From the NCBI GenBank assembly GCA_016213775.1, contig JACQZR010000176.1:1-55752 (forward strand): DNA of 55,752 bases. Reading direction: 5' to 3'. The notes under the pieces are model-generated. The model had not been told where the DNA came from. It saw only the letters and a program-made list of their open reading frames with translations, and did not search any database. Of this stretch, positions 15,859 through 24,282 are shown piece after piece. The stretch is from Acidobacteriota bacterium. GTDB lineage: Bacteria; Acidobacteriota; Terriglobia; Bryobacterales; Bryobacteraceae. The first letter of the stretch is position 1; each line of letters opens with the position of its first letter. The position numbers were made by a program, and so were the translations under genes.

Positions 15859-18300
15859 ATGCAAGGCTTTTCCGTGCTCACCGATGCGCGCTACGGCGCG
15901 CGCATACTTTTCAAAAAGCCGGCGATGGCCGCCATTGCCGTGTTGTCGCTCGCGCTGGGAATTGGAGCAAGCACGGTCATCTTCGGCTTAGTTTATGGAG
16001 CCATCCTCAATCCATTCCCATACAGAGACGTACATACGTTGGCTAGCGTGGGCTTGATCGAACCGAACCGGATGTTTCCTCGGATCTATCACACCGCCGA
16101 CCAGATCCTCGACATCCTGGAGCAAAACTCCATCTTCAGCAACGCTCTCGCTTCCGCATTTCCGCTCGACATGGTGTGGTCGCGACAGGGGGAACCGCAG
16201 CGAGTGGGGACGACTTACACAACATCGAACACCTTCACGATGTTTGGAGTTCCACCGTTGATGGGCCGTGCGATCGAGGCATCGGATTTGAGTCCGGGAG
16301 CGCCCCCCGTGTGCGTCCTCGGCTACCGCTTCTGGCAAAGCCAGCTTGGCGGGGATCCCGCGGTCCTTGGCTCACAGCTCCGGATCAACGACGTCATGCG
16401 AACGGTCGTGGGCGTCATGCCTCGCCGATTCACCTGGAAGCGAGTGGATCTGTACCTGCCATTTACCCTCGAGCGCGGCCAGTTCATCCCCAGCGGGATT
16501 CACTTGCTCGGACGTCTCAAACCAGGCGTAACGGGGGCGCACGCCGCGGCGGAGTTGCGCTCGATTTTCGAAGTGCGACAACGCAAGGGAGACGCCAGCA
16601 CTCCCGGACAGATCACCTCGAAGGATTGGCGGGTGGAACTCATCCCGTTCGTGGACACCTATCCAGGGAGAATCCGCCAGTCGCTGTGGATACTCCTTGG
16701 CGCGGTGGCGCTTCTACTCGTGATCGGCTGCGGCAATGTATCGGCGATTCTGCTGACCAAAGCCGTGGAACGTCAAGGCGAGATTGTCATCCGCGCAGTC
16801 CTGGGCGCAAGCTGGGGCCGGTTGGTTCGTCAGTTACTGACGGAGAGCGCTCTGCTCGCCGTTATCGGCGGTGTTCTCGGTGTTGCGTTGGCCTTTGCGG
16901 GGCTGAAGGGGGTGGAGCGAGTCCTCGCAATGGCGCCTCGCGGCATCATCCCCGACGAGGCGGACCTTGCCCTACATTGGCCCGTGCATGGCTTCGCTGT
17001 TGGGATTTCCGCGCTGGCAGCCGTAATCTCCGGACTGGCGCCAGCGCTACACTCGAGCGCCACCAGTTTGTGTTCGGGGCTCGCCGCGCGAAGCCGCGGA
17101 TCGAGTGCGGGAACGAGGCATCGCCGGTTGCGAGATTGCGCCACCGTGATCGAGGTCGCGCTTTCGTTCACCTTACTGGCCGGCGCCGGACTGATGTGGC
17201 GTACTCTGTTGACGAGGCAAAATACTGATCTTGGAATCCGCACAGACAATGTGCTTACAGCGCAGGTCGTATTGAATCCCAAACGCTACCCGGATGCGCA
17301 AAGCCGGGCTGCCTTCTTTGAACAGGTCTTGACCCGTGTGAGCACCATTGCCGGAGTTGTGGCAACGGCGCTCAACAACGGCGTACATCCGATACCGTTC
17401 ACCCGGCTGCCCGTAGCAGTGGATGGCGTCGAGGGCCAACTCAGCCAGTCGGTAATCCACCTCGTCAACGATGAGTACACCAGGACTCTGGGTATCCCGC
17501 TCGTTCAAGGCCGCTTGATCACAAAAGAGGAAATTGCCCGCAAGCGGCACATCGCATTCGTAAACCAGGCTTTTGTTCGTAGTTTCCTGCCCGGCAGCGA
17601 TCCGCTCGGCCGCACGGTGAGAGTGCCTCGCTACCTCAAGCCGCCGTATAGCGTCGGCGACGAACCGTTTCAGATTGTGGGCGTCGTAAAGGATACGTTC
17701 AGTGCTATTGCTGGCGGCGTGTCGCCCGAGCTATACCTGCCATTCACACTGACAAACCAGGCGGACAGGATCGCTATCCGGAGCAGCGTGCCAGCCAATA
17801 GCCTTGCGACTGCCATTCGGCGTCAGGTCCGGGAGGTAGACCCTCAGCAGCCTGTTCTCGAATTCCGCACCATTGACTCACTGGTGGAGGATACTTTCCT
17901 CGCGCCGCCGAGGTTCTCCTTTGCGCTATTCGCAACCCTCGCGGGGATCGCCCTGATCCTTACCATCATGGGAGTCTACGGAACATTCTCTGAAGCAGCG
18001 ACGCAACGGGCGCGCGAGATCGGCATTCGCCTGGCGATTGGCGCCCCACCTTCGGAGATCGCCCGAATCGTGGCGTTTGGCGCGCTCAAACTGATCGCGG
18101 CAGGCATTACCCTCGGCATCGCAGTGAGTTTGTGGGCGTTCCAATTGCTCAAGACGCAGATCCCGGACGTTATGCCCTTCGACGCGCTCGCGCTGGGCTC
18201 GCCGGCGGTGGTGATTCTGCTTTCGGGTATGCTCGCGTGCCTGCCGGCTATCCTCCGCGCCGCGCACACGGACGCAGCAACCACGCTGCGTTTTGAATAG
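15859..18300 (+). CDS. Orphan MacB/FtsX-type ABC permease (acidobacterial duplicated type)
   Basis: An 813-residue permease with two MacB-type halves. A first transmembrane helix at about 22-45 (AIAVLSLALGIGASTVIFG) precedes a large periplasmic domain. Three helices with an FtsX core follow at about 275-400 (LWILLGAVALLLVIGCGNVS), then a second helix (DCATVIEVALSFTLLAGAGL), a second periplasmic domain and a final three-helix FtsX block at the C-terminus. There is no ATPase domain and no ATPase gene nearby, as is common for these acidobacterial permeases. The ATG has GGAGG about 12 bases upstream. A perfect 10-base palindrome, GTTACGTAAC (15832-15841), lies just before the ribosome site and could be an operator. 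The substrate is unknown. Confidence 0.9.
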   Translation: MQGFSVLTDARYGARILFKKPAMAAIAVLSLALGIGASTVIFGLVYGAILNPFPYRDVHTLASVGLIEPNRMFPRIYHTADQILDILEQNSIFSNALASAFPLDMVWSRQGEPQRVGTTYTTSNTFTMFGVPPLMGRAIEASDLSPGAPPVCVLGYRFWQSQLGGDPAVLGSQLRINDVMRTVVGVMPRRFTWKRVDLYLPFTLERGQFIPSGIHLLGRLKPGVTGAHAAAELRSIFEVRQRKGDASTPGQITSKDWRVELIPFVDTYPGRIRQSLWILLGAVALLLVIGCGNVSAILLTKAVERQGEIVIRAVLGASWGRLVRQLLTESALLAVIGGVLGVALAFAGLKGVERVLAMAPRGIIPDEADLALHWPVHGFAVGISALAAVISGLAPALHSSATSLCSGLAARSRGSSAGTRHRRLRDCATVIEVALSFTLLAGAGLMWRTLLTRQNTDLGIRTDNVLTAQVVLNPKRYPDAQSRAAFFEQVLTRVSTIAGVVATALNNGVHPIPFTRLPVAVDGVEGQLSQSVIHLVNDEYTRTLGIPLVQGRLITKEEIARKRHIAFVNQAFVRSFLPGSDPLGRTVRVPRYLKPPYSVGDEPFQIVGVVKDTFSAIAGGVSPELYLPFTLTNQADRIAIRSSVPANSLATAIRRQVREVDPQQPVLEFRTIDSLVEDTFLAPPRFSFALFATLAGIALILTIMGVYGTFSEAATQRAREIGIRLAIGAPPSEIARIVAFGALKLIAAGITLGIAVSLWAFQLLKTQIPDVMPFDALALGSPAVVILLSGMLACLPAILRAAHTDAATTLRFE

Positions 18301-18308
18301 AGGCTTCG

Positions 18309-19532
18309 CTATTGCCCCAATCGCCGCTCCAGCAAACGCCGCTCCGGGCCATTCAGCCGGCAGCCCAGTGCACGGCGGTAGCACTCCGCGGCAGCATCAC
18401 GTTGCCCCAGGCGCTCTAAAAGCCGTGCCTGCACTGCGTGCCACAAAGCGTACCCGGCCAGCGCGGCATCGGGATCGATGGAAGCGAACGCATCCATGCC
18501 GGCTTGTGCGCCATCGCGATACGACACCGCTACCGCGCGGTTCAGCTCCACCACCTTCGACGGCCGGATGCGCAGCAGTTGATCGTACAGCCAGACGATG
18601 TGCGGCCAGTTGGTGCTCTCCAGGGAAGCGGCGGCGGCATGTTCTGCGGCAATCAACGCCTGCAGATGATACGCCGTGAGCTCCTCATCGGCGGTGCTGC
18701 GATCGAGGTGATAGTAGGCGCGGCTGATGAGCGAACGGTCCCACAGCTTGCGGTCCTGCTCTTCCAGGATCAAAAGGTCGCCTGATGCATCGGTACGGGC
18801 CTCGCAGCGCGCCGCCAGAAACAACTCCAACGCCAGCAGCGCATGCACGCGCGGCAGTTCCGTAACGCTTTGGGCGGTGAGCAATGACGTAAGATACACC
18901 GCCTCCTCGCACAGCTCCGCGCGCAGGAGTGTATCGCCGCCGCTTGCCGAATAGCCTTCATTGAACATCAGGTAGAGAGCTTCCAGGACGGAATCGAGGC
19001 GCTCTCGCAATTCGACGCCGTCGGGCATGGTCATCTGCAAACCCTGTTCGCGGATCTGCCGTTTGGCGCGAACGATGCGTTGCGCGATGGTCTCCTCGTT
19101 CGCCAGAAACGCCCGCGCAATTTCTCCCGCGCTGAATCCGGCTGCCACCTTCAACGTCAGCGCCAGACGCGATACCGGCGGCAATGCCGGATGGCAGCAG
19201 AGGAACATCAAGGCAAGCTGCTCTTCCACGGGCTCGGTCACGTCGTGGCCGGACGGCATGCGGCGCTCCAGTTCCGCCACTTTGCCCGCCAGCGAGGCCT
19301 CGCGGCGCAACCGGTCGAGCGCAAAGCGCCGCGCCACCCGGATGAGCCACGCGCGGGGATTGTCCGGCACACCTTGAAACGGCCAAAGCTGAAGCGCGCG
19401 AATGAGGGCGTCCTGCACCACCTCTTCCGCCATCTCGAGATGGCGCGATCCGAAGATCGCCGTCAGTGTGGCCACCATGCGGCCAGACTCGCGGCGGAAG
19501 AGGTGATCCAGCAGCAGGCCGACCTCGCTCAC
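18309..19532 (-). CDS. RNA polymerase sigma factor, ECF42 type
   Basis: A 407-residue sigma factor. Region 2 is at about 15-80 (MAEEVVQDALIRALQLWPF; NPRAWLIRVARRFALDRLRR) and region 4 at about 110-170 (LPPVSRLALTLKVAAGFSAG). A long C-terminal extension is typical of the ECF42 group (VLEALYLMFNEGYSASGGD, then a TPR-like end with AAECYRRALG). These factors occur next to DGPF/YCII-domain genes, as here: the stop of the YCII gene and the GTG start share one base (TAGTG). Their signals are not well understood. The gene converges on the orphan permease with only eight bases between the stops. Confidence 0.93.
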   Translation of the reverse strand: MSEVGLLLDHLFRRESGRMVATLTAIFGSRHLEMAEEVVQDALIRALQLWPFQGVPDNPRAWLIRVARRFALDRLRREASLAGKVAELERRMPSGHDVTEPVEEQLALMFLCCHPALPPVSRLALTLKVAAGFSAGEIARAFLANEETIAQRIVRAKRQIREQGLQMTMPDGVELRERLDSVLEALYLMFNEGYSASGGDTLLRAELCEEAVYLTSLLTAQSVTELPRVHALLALELFLAARCEARTDASGDLLILEEQDRKLWDRSLISRAYYHLDRSTADEELTAYHLQALIAAEHAAAASLESTNWPHIVWLYDQLLRIRPSKVVELNRAVAVSYRDGAQAGMDAFASIDPDAALAGYALWHAVQARLLERLGQRDAAAECYRRALGCRLNGPERRLLERRLGQ

Positions 19533-19891
19533 TATGTAGGCTCCACCTCGCGAATCTCTACCGCGCCGAATTCCAGATGCGGGCAGCCCCGCGACAGTTC
19601 CACCGCTTCATCGTAGCTGGCGGCATCGAGAACGAAGTAGCCGCCGATCACTTCCTTGCTCTCGACGTACGGACCATCGGTGACATGGACGCTTCCGGCG
19701 TTACTCTTGAGCACACGGCCGGTCATGTCCTGGAGCTTGTCGCCGCCGGCGAGTTTGCCCGCAGCGGCGAGTCCACCGGCCCAGTCCTTGTAGCGCAGGA
19801 TCATCGCCTGGATCTGCTCCGGGCTAAGCTCCCGTCCCATCCGTTCCGCCAGCGTGGCGGGCTCATGAAGCAAAAGCATGTATTTCGGCAT
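19532..19891 (-). CDS. YCII/DGPF-domain protein, partner of ECF42 sigma factor
   Basis: About 119 residues from the ATG at 19891, which has AAGGGTG about nine bases upstream; a GTG at 19903 would add four residues. It has the YCII-related fold with MPKYMLLLHEP at the start and the conserved VTDGPYVESKEVIGGYFVLD block that gives the DGPF family its name. The end, GAVEIREVEPT, is also typical. Its coding region runs directly into the ECF42 sigma gene, so the two are almost certainly cotranscribed. A regulatory or enzymatic role is suspected for the family but not known. Confidence 0.9.
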   Translation of the reverse strand: MPKYMLLLHEPATLAERMGRELSPEQIQAMILRYKDWAGGLAAAGKLAGGDKLQDMTGRVLKSNAGSVHVTDGPYVESKEVIGGYFVLDAASYDEAVELSRGCPHLEFGAVEIREVEPT

Positions 19892-20026
19892 CGTGTTCTT
19901 CACCCTTCTTGTTTAGTTTGCCGCAAGCGTGTATGCCGCGGGTTCAGCGGTGAGACGAACGGCCGGGTGGGGAATCGACACGCCATGAGGGAAACCGCCG
20001 GAGATTTCGCGCAGTAGAATGGAAGG

Positions 20027-21190
20027 ATGAGAAGACTCACCTGTTGTCTGGCCGTTCTTGCGTTGGCGCCCGCCGCCGCGCTCGCAGATTTCAGCTACAC
20101 CGAAACATCCAAGATGACTGGGGGAGCGTTGCTCAACATGAGCCGCTCGCTGGGCGCCTTCTCCAAGGGCATGCGCAAAGTGGGGGAGCCGACGATTTCG
20201 TCGGTGGCTTTGAAAGGGAACCGGATGGCGACCATCCACGACACCCACGCCGACATCTACGACCTGGACAAGGAAACCATCACGCACATCGATTTCGAGA
20301 AGAAGAACTATTCTACGATTACCTTCGCGCAGATGCGCGAGGCGATGGAAAAGGCCATGAAGAAGGCACAAGGCGATATGAAGAAGGCCGACAAGCAACG
20401 CGCCGAAGCCGAGGCCAAGGCCAAGGAATCGAATGTACAAATGAATATGAAGATCGACGTGAAAGACACGGGCAAGAAGCAGATCGTCAACGGAATCGAC
20501 ACGCACGAGATCCTTCTCATCACAGGCTTGGAGGCTACCGACAAGAAGTCCGGCGCAAGCTCGGGAGCGATGCAGACGGTGATGTCGATGTGGATGACCG
20601 ATTCCGTGCCCGGTTATAAGGAAGTGGAGGAATTCCAGAAACGCATGGCCGCGAAGATGGCCGCCAACTGGCAGGGCAGCGGGTTTGCGCAGATGGGCGC
20701 GCAAATGGCGGCTGATCCGCGATTCAAGTCCTCAGTGGAGGCCATGGCCAAGGAAGCCGAAAAGATGAAGGGCATCCAGATTCGCACGGTCACCAAGATG
20801 GGATCGAACGTGGATTTGGAAACCGCCGGCAAGATCACCGACCCCAGTTCGCAGCCGCCTCCTCCCGACGTTGGCAAGGCAGCGGGCAACGCGGCCGGTG
20901 ATGCAGCAGGAAACGAAGCGCAAAGACAGACCCTCGGCCGGCTCGGCGGACGACTGGGAATTCCTGGTGGACTAGGCGGATTGGGCCGCGGCCGCAAGCA
21001 GAAGGAAGCGCCTCCGGCCAATCCTCCGCAGCAAGCTGAGCAGCAGCAGGGTCCGCCGCCGAACGCGGTCATGATGGAGATGGTGAGCGAGAAATCGAAC
21101 TTCTCCACTACGAGCGTGGACGCGGCGAAGTTTGCTGTACCGTCCGGCTTCCAGCAGATCGAACACCCCATGCTAAAAGCTCTGAAGTAG
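20027..21190 (+). CDS. Secreted protein of unknown function
   Basis: A 387-residue protein with a signal peptide (MRRLTCCLAVLALAPAAALA, cut near residue 20). The first half is a conserved-looking globular part: a strand-rich start (FSYTETSKMTGGALLNMSRS), then ATIHDTHADIYDLDKETITH. A strongly charged helical stretch (MREAMEKAMKKAQGDMKKAD) leads into a second domain around NGIDTHEILLITGLEATDK. From about residue 290 it is low-complexity (GGRLGIPGGLGGLGRGRKQK, PPANPPQQAEQQQGPPP), followed by a short conserved tail (AKFAVPSGFQQIEHPM). It is transcribed divergently from the YCII/ECF42 pair. No function can be assigned. Confidence 0.83.
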   Translation: MRRLTCCLAVLALAPAAALADFSYTETSKMTGGALLNMSRSLGAFSKGMRKVGEPTISSVALKGNRMATIHDTHADIYDLDKETITHIDFEKKNYSTITFAQMREAMEKAMKKAQGDMKKADKQRAEAEAKAKESNVQMNMKIDVKDTGKKQIVNGIDTHEILLITGLEATDKKSGASSGAMQTVMSMWMTDSVPGYKEVEEFQKRMAAKMAANWQGSGFAQMGAQMAADPRFKSSVEAMAKEAEKMKGIQIRTVTKMGSNVDLETAGKITDPSSQPPPPDVGKAAGNAAGDAAGNEAQRQTLGRLGGRLGIPGGLGGLGRGRKQKEAPPANPPQQAEQQQGPPPNAVMMEMVSEKSNFSTTSVDAAKFAVPSGFQQIEHPMLKALK

Positions 21191-21191
21191 C

Positions 21192-21776
21192 GTGAACCTT
21201 CTCATTGATTCGATCCCCATGCCCCTCGCGGCAAGTCCCGCTTGGACCACGACCGCCGAGGGGCTTGCAGGAATCGCGCAACCGTCGACTGACCTGTTCA
21301 ACGACCCGTTGAGCGACCGCGTGCTTGCGAGCGCGCCCAAACTGCTGTTCCCTACCGCGGGCGATTTCCTGCTCGAAGCCGAAGTGCATGTGGAGTTCGC
21401 GTCGAAGTTCGATGCCGGCGTATTGCTGCTGTGGCAGGACGCGACGCACTGGGCGAAGCTCTGCTACGAGTTCACTCCGCATGGCAAACCGATGGTGGTT
21501 TCGGTGGTGACGCGCGGCGCTTCCGATGACTGCAACGGCGTCACGCGTGAAACCCATCATGTGCATTTGCGAGTAGGCCGGCGCGGCCCCGGCTGTGTGT
21601 TTCATTATTCCGAGGATGGTGCGTACTGGCAAATGGTGCGGGCTTTCCGGCTAAGCGAGGGCCCGATGCAGGCGGGCTTTCTCGTGCAGTCGCCCACCGG
21701 GGCGGGATGCCGCGCGGAGTTTCGCAGGATCCGGTTCCGCAGCGTGACGCTGGGGGCATTGCGGTCAGGGGAATGA
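21192..21776 (+). CDS. DUF1349 domain protein
   Basis: A 194-residue protein that matches the DUF1349 concanavalin-like beta-sandwich: DFLLEAEVHVEFASKFDAGV, then LLWQDATHWAKLCYEF, VSVVTRGASDDCNGV and DGAYWQMVRAFRL. The fold is related to carbohydrate-binding or glycan-acting lectin-like domains; a catalytic role is not established. It has no signal peptide. It starts one base after the stop of the secreted protein and overlaps the next start in ATGA, so the three genes probably form one operon. Confidence 0.87.
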   Translation: MNLLIDSIPMPLAASPAWTTTAEGLAGIAQPSTDLFNDPLSDRVLASAPKLLFPTAGDFLLEAEVHVEFASKFDAGVLLLWQDATHWAKLCYEFTPHGKPMVVSVVTRGASDDCNGVTRETHHVHLRVGRRGPGCVFHYSEDGAYWQMVRAFRLSEGPMQAGFLVQSPTGAGCRAEFRRIRFRSVTLGALRSGE

Positions 21777-22117
21777 TCGCGTGGAATGGAAGTATGACCG
21801 CGAATCGAATGTCCACCTACGTCTTCTGCGGTGGGGTGTTCTTCACCTCAGCGTTGGCTTGCCTGGTTGCGATCCGGAAGCCGATGAGCGGCGTGCAGCA
21901 ACTAGCCGTGCCGCTGTTGTTGTTGTCGAACGCGATGTTGCTCTTTGACGAACTCAGCCGCGAAAATCGCGTCCGCAAGCTGATCTCTGAAGTGCGCGAC
22001 ATCTCCCTCTCCGACGGAGAACGCGACCTGAGGGCGCAGCGCTTGATGTTCGCGGCCATGGAGACGCCTTCTCCTTTGGCGATGATCGTGATCTGGTTGG
22101 TGATGCTGCAGTTTTAG
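21773..22117 (+). CDS. Small membrane protein, unknown function
   Basis: From the ATG at 21773, which overlaps the DUF1349 stop (ATGA), this gives 114 residues; starts at 21707 or 21794 are also possible. There are two hydrophobic segments near the N-terminus (YVFCGGVFFTSALACLVAI; LAVPLLLLSNAMLLFDEL) and a third at the end (LAMIVIWLVMLQF). Between them is a charged stretch (RKLISEVRDISLSDGERDLR). No family was recognised. It ends six bases before the stop of the convergent SUMF1-like gene. Confidence 0.6.
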   Translation: MIAWNGSMTANRMSTYVFCGGVFFTSALACLVAIRKPMSGVQQLAVPLLLLSNAMLLFDELSRENRVRKLISEVRDISLSDGERDLRAQRLMFAAMETPSPLAMIVIWLVMLQF

Positions 22118-22123
22118 GACGTA

Positions 22124-22870
22124 CTATCGCGCGCAGCGGAAGCCGAGGTTGGGCGTCTTCTGATTGGGTCTGACCCAGTTGCGGAAGAAGACGGTGATTC
22201 GCGCCGGACTGTCTGACCACGCACCGCCTCGAATCACTTTGTACATGCCCGTCTCCGGTCCCTTCGGGTTCGCGGCCGGCGAATGCGCGTAGTATTCGCG
22301 CTCGAACCAATCGGCGCACCATTCCGATACACTGCCCGACATGTCATGCAGCCCGAAGCCGTTGGGAGGGAACTTGCCCACGGGGACCGGACCCGTTTGC
22401 GTGTTATACAGCGCCATCTTTGCGTCGGCCTTGTCGCCCCACGGATAACTGAGCGAGTCCTTGCCGCCGCGAGCCGCCCGCTCCCATTCGGCCTCGGTGG
22501 GCAGCCGTTTTTCGCGGAATTTGCAGTAGGCCGAGGCGTCGTCCCAATCGACGTTGTAGATCGGATGATTCGACAGATCCGCCGGCATCGCGCCGTTCAG
22601 CCAGTGATACGGCGGCTTACGCCGGGTCACCTTGACGAACTCGGCATACTGCGCGTGCGTCACTTCGGTCTTATCCAGGAGAAACGCATCGAGCTGGACC
22701 TTGTGATCGGGACGGTCATCCAATAAAACAACAGGGCGCATTTTTGTTTTATCGTCAGGCGTGAGCTTCGTCCGGCCCATAGTGAACTCCCCGGCCGGAA
22801 TCTGCACCATCTCCGCGGGCACCTGTGCCCAGCCGCGCAGGCAAGCGATCAACAGAATAAGGGCGCGCAT
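22124..22870 (-). CDS. Secreted SUMF1/FGE-sulfatase-domain protein lacking the catalytic cysteines
   Basis: A 248-residue protein from the ATG at 22870, two bases after the DUF1501 stop; a longer in-frame start at 23056 overlaps that gene and is unlikely. A signal peptide (ALILLIACLRGWAQ) precedes the formylglycine-generating-enzyme-type domain: VQIPAGEFTMGRT, DKTEVTHAQYAEFVKVTRR, LPTEAEWERAARGG, GLHDMSGSVSEWCADW, VIRGGAWSD and LGFRCAR. The region that holds the two copper-binding cysteines in true FGEs has none here (GGAWSDSPARITVFFRNWVR). It is therefore probably a non-catalytic SUMF1-like, carbohydrate- or protein-interaction domain. It closes the NHL-DUF1553-DUF1501 operon. Confidence 0.88.
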   Translation of the reverse strand: MRALILLIACLRGWAQVPAEMVQIPAGEFTMGRTKLTPDDKTKMRPVVLLDDRPDHKVQLDAFLLDKTEVTHAQYAEFVKVTRRKPPYHWLNGAMPADLSNHPIYNVDWDDASAYCKFREKRLPTEAEWERAARGGKDSLSYPWGDKADAKMALYNTQTGPVPVGKFPPNGFGLHDMSGSVSEWCADWFEREYYAHSPAANPKGPETGMYKVIRGGAWSDSPARITVFFRNWVRPNQKTPNLGFRCAR

Positions 22871-22872
22871 CG

Positions 22873-24273
22873 TTATACGAACAGATCCGCGATTTCGTCG
22901 TCCATCACCATATCCGTGGCGCCGACAATATCCACGTAGCGGTATGCCCGCTTGGATGGCGTGTTGGTGAGCTGTTTCTTCCAGTCGATGCCAAGGGCGG
23001 AATAGACGGTAGCGTAGACGTTCTCCGTCTTCGGCTGCATGCGCTTGTACTTCCAACCGGTGTCGGTGATCTGCGAACCGTCCTTATCCGTTGCGCCGAT
23101 GATGCGTCCGCCCTTCACGCCGCCGCCGGCGAACAGCGACAGGTATGCGCCGTTGTAATGATGCCGTCCCTTGACGCCGTTCAACGGGCCCGGAGTGCGG
23201 CCGAACTCGGTGGCCATCACCACCAGCGTCTCGTCGAGCAGCGTTTTGCCCTTCTCGCGCGGGGATGGCACCGCGGCCAGGTCGCGCATCAGATTCGCCA
23301 TGCCACGGTCGAACTCGTTGCAACGGATGTAGTGGTTCGATCGCGAGGAATGCTCAAATATGTTCTTGTGATGGTCCCAGTCAGGATGCGTGATGTGGAT
23401 GTAGCGCGTGCCTGCATCGGCCTGAATCAGATTGCGCGCCAGCAGACAGCCCAGCCCAACTTCGTTTTCGCCGTAGCGCTCACGTTCTTCCTTCGTCATC
23501 GCGAAAGCCTTGGGCCAGCGCGAATCGCCCAACACGGCATGGGCGCTGGACTGAAAATCGCGGAAGGACCCGAAGGCGCGGTCGCGTCCTGTGCGCGAAA
23601 CCGCCATCGCCTTGTCAAGCTCCTGCAGCAGCCGGTACCGTTCCTCCAGCACCTGCGCGGCCTCGCCTTCCACGGACACCGCTCCGCCGCCCGACTTCAG
23701 ATTAATATCGAGCACGGAATGTTTGGGATGGAGGAAGCCGGTGGACAACGCGCCGCACCCCGATGTGTCCAGATTGCAGCCAATGTAGGTAGGAAAGCTG
23801 TCCTTCTCGCGCCGCTGCTTTTCCAGCTCATACGAGATCACCGCGCCGATGCTGGGAATCTCGGGAGCGAGCGCGGGGTTCAACGGCCGGCCCGCCTGCG
23901 TGTAATACTGCCCGCGGAAGTGCACCACTTCATGGCTCTTCATCGAGCGGATGATGGAGACTTTGTCCATCTCTTTGGACAACTCGGGAAAGAGGCGGTG
24001 GCTCAGGTAGAGATCGTTGCGGACCTTGCGGACATCCAGGTCTTTGGGAGTTCCGGCGCTCTCCTTGAAGTCAAACGTATCCAGGTGGGAGATCGCGCCC
24101 GCCAGTTCGATCAACACGCAGAACCGCGCCGTTCCGCGCGGATTCGCATTGCCCGCGGCCTGCGCCTGCACGGGGACCAAGGCCTGCTCGGCAAAGGAGC
24201 CCAACAAGCCATAGCCGCCCAGCCGCAGCAGTTCGCGGCGCGTGGGAAAGAGATCGCTGATTCGATTTCTCAT
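22873..24273 (-). CDS. DUF1501 protein (sulfatase-like fold, Tat-type signal)
   Basis: A 466-residue protein whose N-terminus (TRRELLRLGGYGLLGSFAEQ) looks like a twin-arginine signal. DUF1501 belongs to the alkaline-phosphatase-like superfamily. Visible family segments are ISHLDTFDFKESAGTPKD, HRLFPELSKEMDKVSIIRSM, TYIGCNLDTSG, HITHPDWDHHKNIFEHSSRS and VVMATEFGRTPG. It directly follows the DUF1549/DUF1553 gene (nine bases), the usual pairing in Planctomycetes, Verrucomicrobia and Acidobacteria. Their role is unclear; surface glycan or sulfated-polymer breakdown has been suggested. Confidence 0.93.
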   Translation of the reverse strand: MRNRISDLFPTRRELLRLGGYGLLGSFAEQALVPVQAQAAGNANPRGTARFCVLIELAGAISHLDTFDFKESAGTPKDLDVRKVRNDLYLSHRLFPELSKEMDKVSIIRSMKSHEVVHFRGQYYTQAGRPLNPALAPEIPSIGAVISYELEKQRREKDSFPTYIGCNLDTSGCGALSTGFLHPKHSVLDINLKSGGGAVSVEGEAAQVLEERYRLLQELDKAMAVSRTGRDRAFGSFRDFQSSAHAVLGDSRWPKAFAMTKEERERYGENEVGLGCLLARNLIQADAGTRYIHITHPDWDHHKNIFEHSSRSNHYIRCNEFDRGMANLMRDLAAVPSPREKGKTLLDETLVVMATEFGRTPGPLNGVKGRHHYNGAYLSLFAGGGVKGGRIIGATDKDGSQITDTGWKYKRMQPKTENVYATVYSALGIDWKKQLTNTPSKRAYRYVDIVGATDMVMDDEIADLFV

Positions 24274-24282
24274 GGTGGCTCC

